A DNA stretch of 64,000 bases. Source: Echinococcus granulosus. Taxonomy: Eukaryota; Platyhelminthes; Cestoda; Cyclophyllidea; Taeniidae. The stretch lies in contig NW_020170393.1 in NCBI RefSeq assembly GCF_000524195.1, positions 248,001 through 312,000 of the forward strand, read 5' to 3'. The notes under the pieces are model-generated. The model was not told where the DNA came from and made no database searches. It saw only the letters and a program-made list of their open reading frames with translations. The position numbers were made by a program, and so were the translations under genes. Shown here piece by piece: positions 58,643 through 64,000 of the stretch; within the stretch, counting starts at the first letter, position 1, and the number at the start of each line of letters is the position of its first letter.

Positions 58643-60993
58643 ATGCCTTCGAAAATAAAGGTAGGGAGGCTTCACTTGCTTGCCTTTCTTCCGTAAAACT
58701 TAGCCAACCAAAGAATTTTATTCTTCCTACAGGTTGGAATCATCGGTGGTTCTGGACTAGACGACCCCGAAATCTTTGAAAACCAGCATGAGGTTCGTGT
58801 TACAACTCCTTTTGGCGAACCCTCGGATGCGCTACTCGAAGGCACCATCGCTGGTGTGCCCTGTGTCCTCCTTTCAAGGTGGTCATCCCGTGCACTGCCT
58901 CATTCTTTGTCTACTTATCCTATCTGTACCTATATATTCAAGTTCCTTGGAAAGCTACTGTTTTTTTTGCTTCAGAAAGATATTACCCCAACCTTCAGTG
59001 ACTTCCTCAGAGGTCATTCCATTTTCCTCCAGTAAAGGCAGCTATTATGGGAATTGAACCATGTCCAACCTCATCTTTTAGACATGGTCGTAAGCACAGC
59101 ATAATGCCGGGGAATGTGAATTTCCGTGCCAACATTTGGGCTCTTAAGGAGGCGGGCTGTACGCACGTGCTGGCTTCGAATGCCTGTGGTGGTCTTCAGG
59201 AATACACTCAACCGGGTGACCTCGTTGTTCTCGACGACTTCTTTGATCGCACCCAAAACCGCAAGCAGACCTTCTACGATGGCGAGCCTGACCATCCTGT
59301 GGGAGTCGTTCATCTCCCTGCCTCTACTGTTTACTGTGAAAGAACTCGTCAGGTAACTGACTCGTTCCCTCTTCTTTGCTGAAGTCTTTTGCTGTGGGTT
59401 TACTTCAGAAAGAGGGTATTTTATTTGTTCTTATTGAGATCTGTTTTCAAGACATTTGTTTACTCCAAAGCCTTCGTTGACTAGGAGTGGTATTGTTTAT
59501 CATTAAAATCGTTTATCTGTAAGTGGAACTTCCGCTCTTTCCTGGGTGGCTCCATTTCTTATGATGTAGTCATTGGCCTAGGAGATCGTTGGGAGTAATG
59601 CCGACAGTTTGAACCGTAGCCGACCATATCAGGCGTCCTTTAATCCGCGTAATAATGGGGCCTAATATGGCTTGCAGGTGCTAATCAGGGCGGCGCAGAA
59701 GTTCATGCCGAACACGTACATTCCGGGCGAGGCACGACCGGAGCATGACGTTCCACGCCTACATCTGAAGGGCAGTTGCGTGACAATTGAAGGGCCGCGA
59801 TTTTCGAGTCGTTGTGAGTCCAAACTCTTCCATAGCTTGGGTTTCGATGTCATCAGCATGACCAACGTGCCCGAGGTGATTCTTGCCAGGGAGGCTGGCC
59901 TCTCATACGCCACACTGGCCGTTGTTACTGACTACTGTGCTTGGCACGACTCACATGATGCCGTAAGTGCTCTACACCACCCTTTTCATACTCTCAATCT
60001 GTATCAACAGAGAGAAGCAAGCCTAGTCTTGTGGTAATACAAAGGCGCTAAGGTAATAAAAAATCGTAGCCTATGAGCTGGTAGCACATTGATGCTAGAC
60101 TTGTTTGGCCAAAGTTGAGTAAAAACACCCATTCCGTGCCAATTCCACTTATCTTTTTAGGTAGTAATCGCGATTCCCTATGAATGTCTGTTTCGAGTTT
60201 AATTTGGTTATATGAGGTTTTGCAAAGCGATAAACAATTTGGTCCGCTGTAAAGCCGTTAGAAGCGTGTTTACCCGCTTAGGTTGTCGCAATTTTTTCAA
60301 TTCGATCCCTTCAACAAGAGATTCAACTTGCACTCATCTGCGCGAATGGCTTTAAGTGCTACTATTTCAGTGTATTTTTCTTCCTTTTCGAGTTTTTACT
60401 TTGAAAATGACACGGGATTGCGCTTTCTTTATATCTCAGGTTTGGTAGTTCTCTTTCTGGAACTTTGAATTTTGCGACGTTATTAGTCGAAGACGAATAT
60501 GGGTAATGCTCTTCTTTCCTGTCTATTCAATATACTTCTATAATATTCGACCTCAATTTTCTAGAATAACTCTCTGTGTTGAACTGATGAAAAGCAAACA
60601 TTAAAGTAGTTTGAACACTGACTTAAATTGGGCACTTTAGTAGTATTGTCACAAGACAGGATCTTACTAGATGCTGGTTTTGAGTTGCAGTGTTTCCGCT
60701 TCCTTTCAGGTAAATGTGGAAGTTGTGATGGAAAATTTTAAGAAGAGTGCAGAAACTGTCAAGAATACCATTATCGAAGCCATCAAGCTTCTCAAAACGG
60801 AAGAATGGGATGACGTAATTGCCGCGAATCGGGTAGGGTTAGCCCTTCAATCTTCCGCTTCAAAGTAGCTTGTTTTCATGCTGAGAGGGGAAGTTATTTT
60901 GGGGCAAAAGATGCTTCTAATTTATTCATGAGTTATGCAGATGTTTTTGCTTTTCAGGATGTCGCTGAGAGATCCCGTCAAGACGTTCACTAA
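58643..60993 (+). CDS. MTAP: S-methyl-5'-thioadenosine phosphorylase, complete, six exons
   Basis: MTAP splits methylthioadenosine with phosphate into adenine and methylthioribose-1-phosphate, recycling adenine and methionine after polyamine synthesis. Purine salvage matters in parasitic flatworms, which do not make purines de novo. Exons: 58643-58660, 58733-58878, 59082-59352, 59678-59962, 60710-60832 and 60958-60993. The total is 879 bases, 292 residues (human 283), and all joins are in phase. Motifs: [15 protein letters not shown] (phosphate loop), [38 protein letters not shown], then [14 protein letters not shown] (PNP/MTAP signature), [14 protein letters not shown] and VVTDYCAWH. Tail ends [10 protein letters not shown]. 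The SNACGG segment replaces the human TTACGS. PNP and MTAP share this fold; the whole-length likeness is to MTAP. Confidence 0.95.
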
Positions 60994-61299
60994 TCGTGCG
61001 TATTCCAAACAAACACTATATTTCCAATGACGATCGTAGATTGTTTAGTAAAAACTCTTGGTTTTTTATTCTTTTTGATCTCGGGAAGAGTTTATCTCGG
61101 TGGATTTTTCTCTCGGTTACTCAGACTGGATGTTTCCCGCTCTCTCGACCCTTGAACATGGTTAGCGCCATGGCTTACAGTAAACAGAAAAGATAGTTTT
61201 TTGCTGTCGCGTTTTGCGGTGAACGAAATCTTCGAAGCGGGCGGGGGAGAGCCATCGGGACCGTATTATTACCACAACATCACTAACGATGTTAGTGTT

Positions 61300-61449
61300 T
61301 GTAGCGACCTGAGACTTCTCTAAAGAGGCAAGATGACGATACCCAGGGTAGCGTATGTATTGTTGACGTAAAAAGGGATGAGATATAATGGCGAAGCGCC
61401 CAGGTGGTCCCCTTACCAACACCGAGACCTAAACAATCACTGCATTACA
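61300..61449 (+). mobile_element. Solo TRIM LTR with internal deletion
   Basis: Begins TGTAGCGACCTGAGACTT and ends CTGCATTACA (TG...CA ends). Retains TATTGTTGACGTAAAAAGGG, AATGGCGAAGCGCCCAGG and ACCAACACCGAGACCTAAAC but lacks the central CTACTGGCATGGCCC part. It lies 306 bases past the MTAP stop. Confidence 0.7.
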
Positions 61450-63940
61450 AGTATGTGGCCCTGTAAATCCTCATAAAAGGTTAACCTGATTAGGACACGG
61501 CGGTAAAGTCAGCCTTTGGTGCACTTGTAAATCCAATAGGCCGTACGCTGAACCTAAATTTTAGTATGAGAAGAGAAAATTTTCTCTGAAATTTGCTATG
61601 GGTGCGATGAAATGCGCCATAATGTGTAAATTTGTAATCGTTCCTCTTCGTAAACCGCTTTCGCTTTTTCTGGGTGGGACTGCGGGCGAAGAGGGCGCGT
61701 AATTGTGTGCTCTTGTGGTTGAATATCATTCTTCAATCAGAAAAAATAGACTCGCTTTGGAGGTAAATTGGCTCACTGCTGCCGGTTTTCTTTGCTTTCA
61801 CAGGTCCATGCTAAGAGTTATTTGCTCACTTTTCTTTTGAATTGAGTAAGGCAATGATAAACGATGTAAGGACTGACAGTGGCTACTTTACCCTTATTTT
61901 TTTTATAAATGCGTATATATACTGTCATTGTAGGTATATTTTCACGAAATAATCAACCCACGATTTCTATTACCTTACAGGAACCTACTCCTCATCCGCC
62001 TTTTTCATACTGATGAGTTCAAGGCGACTTCTTGTGCTCACATAGTTTATAATTACTCAAATTCAGTTCTTATTTTATTTACCTCAAGCAATGTATACTG
62101 GCCAAAGTGAGTGTCCATCCGTCCTACGGGAAATTCATGACCCATTTAAGAAATTCAGTTGCCTTTAATAATTAAGCTACTTATGTTTCTTAAGTAGTAG
62201 TATAGCAGAAAGTATGCTTTAAAGGAATGCTGTTCTCAGGGTGAAGCCTACTTCAAAATTCAATAGGACATGCTACTTATTTTAATGATTGGTGGTGCGC
62301 CTTATAGTTCCAAAGATTTTGCGAGTGCTTGTGAATTTTTACGGACTAAAACACTTGCGTTATTATGTAATAGTATGCTAGACTAAAATCTAGCTCCCAA
62401 CATTGACTTGGCTACACCCTGACTAGACTATAAATTAGTACAAGGGAGGCTTTTAAGCTTGATAACGAACGCAAGCTGTCCATCAGAAGGTATGAAGCAG
62501 TGTTTAACCTGTCCGTTTGGCTTGCGTTCGTGCGGATACTGCGGGCTAAAAATAGTCATGGGCAAGCTTAGCTTTGGGAGCAAGCTATTTTTAGCTCCCA
62601 CTAACGCCCCCGCACAGTTTGTACGTGAATTTTCAGCAATGTAAACACTAAATTATTCTAAATGTGTGACATGTGCCTACTTACTTAAATCTGTAGGAGA
62701 AAGAGTGCACAAAGAGAAGTAGGGGAATATAAAAGTATGTATATAATTTAACCAAAAACTTGAGAATAATTTGTAGAAAACACCTTTTTGGGGAATAAAG
62801 GTCAGGTAACGCGAGCTCTGATCGCCTTTACAACTTGGTGACACTTAAACACCACATTACTGCTTAAAGAAAGGATGTCCTCCTCTACACACTCCTCTTT
62901 CCAAGGGTAAAATCAAAACTGGAAAAAGAAATTCATTAAAGAGGTTAAGACGTCCCATTCTGGCTCATCTTTAAAAAAAGTAACTAAACAAACATTTTAT
63001 TGTTGCCTAAAAAAGGCCTTTCAATCCATTAATGCAGACATATAAATCACGCGGATCTATTCCTCTTCGTGAATAAATGAACAAACCGAATAAGCCAAAG
63101 GGTGTGAAAGTGATTAATCTGTGTGAACTCGGCAGTGAAGGTAAGCTTAAACCGAATCCCTTGGATTTTAGCTGTAAAAATATGTTGCCTCTCATAGAAA
63201 CTTCACTTACCCCCTCGACCACATGTGTTTTCAAGGTGGTCCGCATTCATTGCCGATCATAACATCCTCTGTAGTAACCACCATGAGAGCTTTGGTGCGC
63301 AATTTGACAGAATGTTAAAAGATTTCAACTAATTAAAAACAAATTGCTTAAGTGCAGAAGATTTGATTGATTAAACGCTAGAAATGGTAAGTTTATTAGA
63401 ATCTCTGGCTGTTCATTCCTGGCTAATGCAATCTAAAAAAGGTTCAAATGGCTACTGCCCCTCTCAAGCATCTTTTCCAATGGTGTTGCTTGAGGACTTT
63501 CGACTTCATCTTAGGGATCACATGGCATGTTCTAGTGGAACTGGTGAGGAGCCATCTTGCCCCTCTCTCGTATTGCCCTTTAGAATTCACATGACACTTA
63601 TTTACTTCCGGAATGATGGCTTAGGCCATTAAATGACCAGCCGATCCTTTCACTTTTGATCGGATATGAACTGCTCCTTCGCAATATAAAATTTGTACTC
63701 CATAAATTCGCACACTCTGAAATGCTGAGCCAAACTGCACTTTTGTAGGTGATGTCACATACTCGCTTGGCAAACTAAGTTTCTCATGGTTTCTGAGAGT
63801 TGAGGATTTTCTTTTCACACTCTACACAGGAAATAGTGGAAGCAAGGAGCTCCTTTTTTGCCTGTCACAAAACACCTGTTTAAAGGCGAAAAAAAGAATA
63901 CGAGACTACAATTACAGTGATTAATGTCTGAGGGACGAAA
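61450..63940. other. Intergenic, nothing recognised apart from inverted repeats
   Basis: AT-rich 2.5 kb with scattered short frames, none supported. Holds the paired inverted repeats described at 62466-62595. Confidence 0.4.
62466..62595. repeat. Two successive 11-bp perfect inverted repeats
   Basis: CGAACGCAAGC (62466-62476) pairs with GCTTGCGTTCG (62520-62530), and GCTAAAAATAG (62545-62555) pairs with CTATTTTTAGC (62585-62595). Loops are 43 and 29 bases. Function unknown. Confidence 0.7.
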
Positions 63941-64000
63941 ATGCCAAGCCCTCCGTCGTCTGTCGAATTCGGAGTCGCCGCATCGGAACTGAAAGTGGCA
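63941..64000 (+). CDS. Possible start of a gene running off the right edge
   Basis: ATG at 63941 with a purine-rich AAA context opens a frame (MPSPPSSVEFGVAASELKVA) that reaches the window end without a stop. The last 60 bases are distinctly GC-richer than the flank, as in exons here. Too short to name; a minus-strand exon is also possible. Confidence 0.3.
   Translation, partial: MPSPPSSVEFGVAASELKVA

Overview
The window is eukaryotic nuclear DNA and most likely comes from a taeniid tapeworm (Taenia, Hydatigera or Echinococcus type). Genes are broken into short exons, several introns are only 30-50 bases, and the conserved proteins are animal ones. The main interspersed repeat looks like a terminal-repeat retrotransposon in miniature (TRIM), a type I know from taeniid cestodes. 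The species call is an inference; no search was run.

Layout. 0.7-2.1 kb (+): the last two exons of gamma-tubulin complex component 2. 2.7-4.7 kb (-): anamorsin/CIAPIN1, complete in three exons and convergent with the first gene. 6.1-11 kb: a lineage-specific patch with three paralogous small cysteine-rich proteins on alternating strands (6.1 kb -, 7.1 kb +, 10.6 kb -), enclosing a two-exon orphan gene (8.3-10.1 kb +). 12.3-14.5 kb (-): STRAP, a seven-blade WD40 protein, complete in five exons. 15.8-16.3 kb (-): a terminal exon of an unrecognised gene. 17.4-25.5 kb: gene-poor and repeat-rich. 25.5-27.6 kb (+): CRIP-type LIM protein, four exons. 29.4-30.2 kb (-): METTL23-like methyltransferase, four exons. 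31.6-32.4 kb (+): an intronless secreted protein with an exactly duplicated six-cysteine module. 36-53.7 kb (+): a polycystin-1-family protein. I could chain 26 exons in frame (1905 residues) covering part of the ectodomain, GAIN/GPS, PLAT, eleven membrane segments and the polycystin domain. A Chibby-like intronless gene sits inside one of its introns, and two TRIMs and a solo LTR sit in its introns. 55.1-56.2 kb (+): ribosomal protein P0. 58.6-61.0 kb (+): methylthioadenosine phosphorylase. The last 60 bases may open another gene.

These genes do not form an operon or a single pathway. They are housekeeping genes (translation, Fe-S assembly, purine salvage, microtubule nucleation) mixed with ciliary or sensory genes (polycystin, Chibby-like) and lineage-specific genes. 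Exon joins were worked out by hand from splice sites and reading phase. For the genes marked complete, every join preserves phase and the totals are multiples of three, but no transcript evidence was available.
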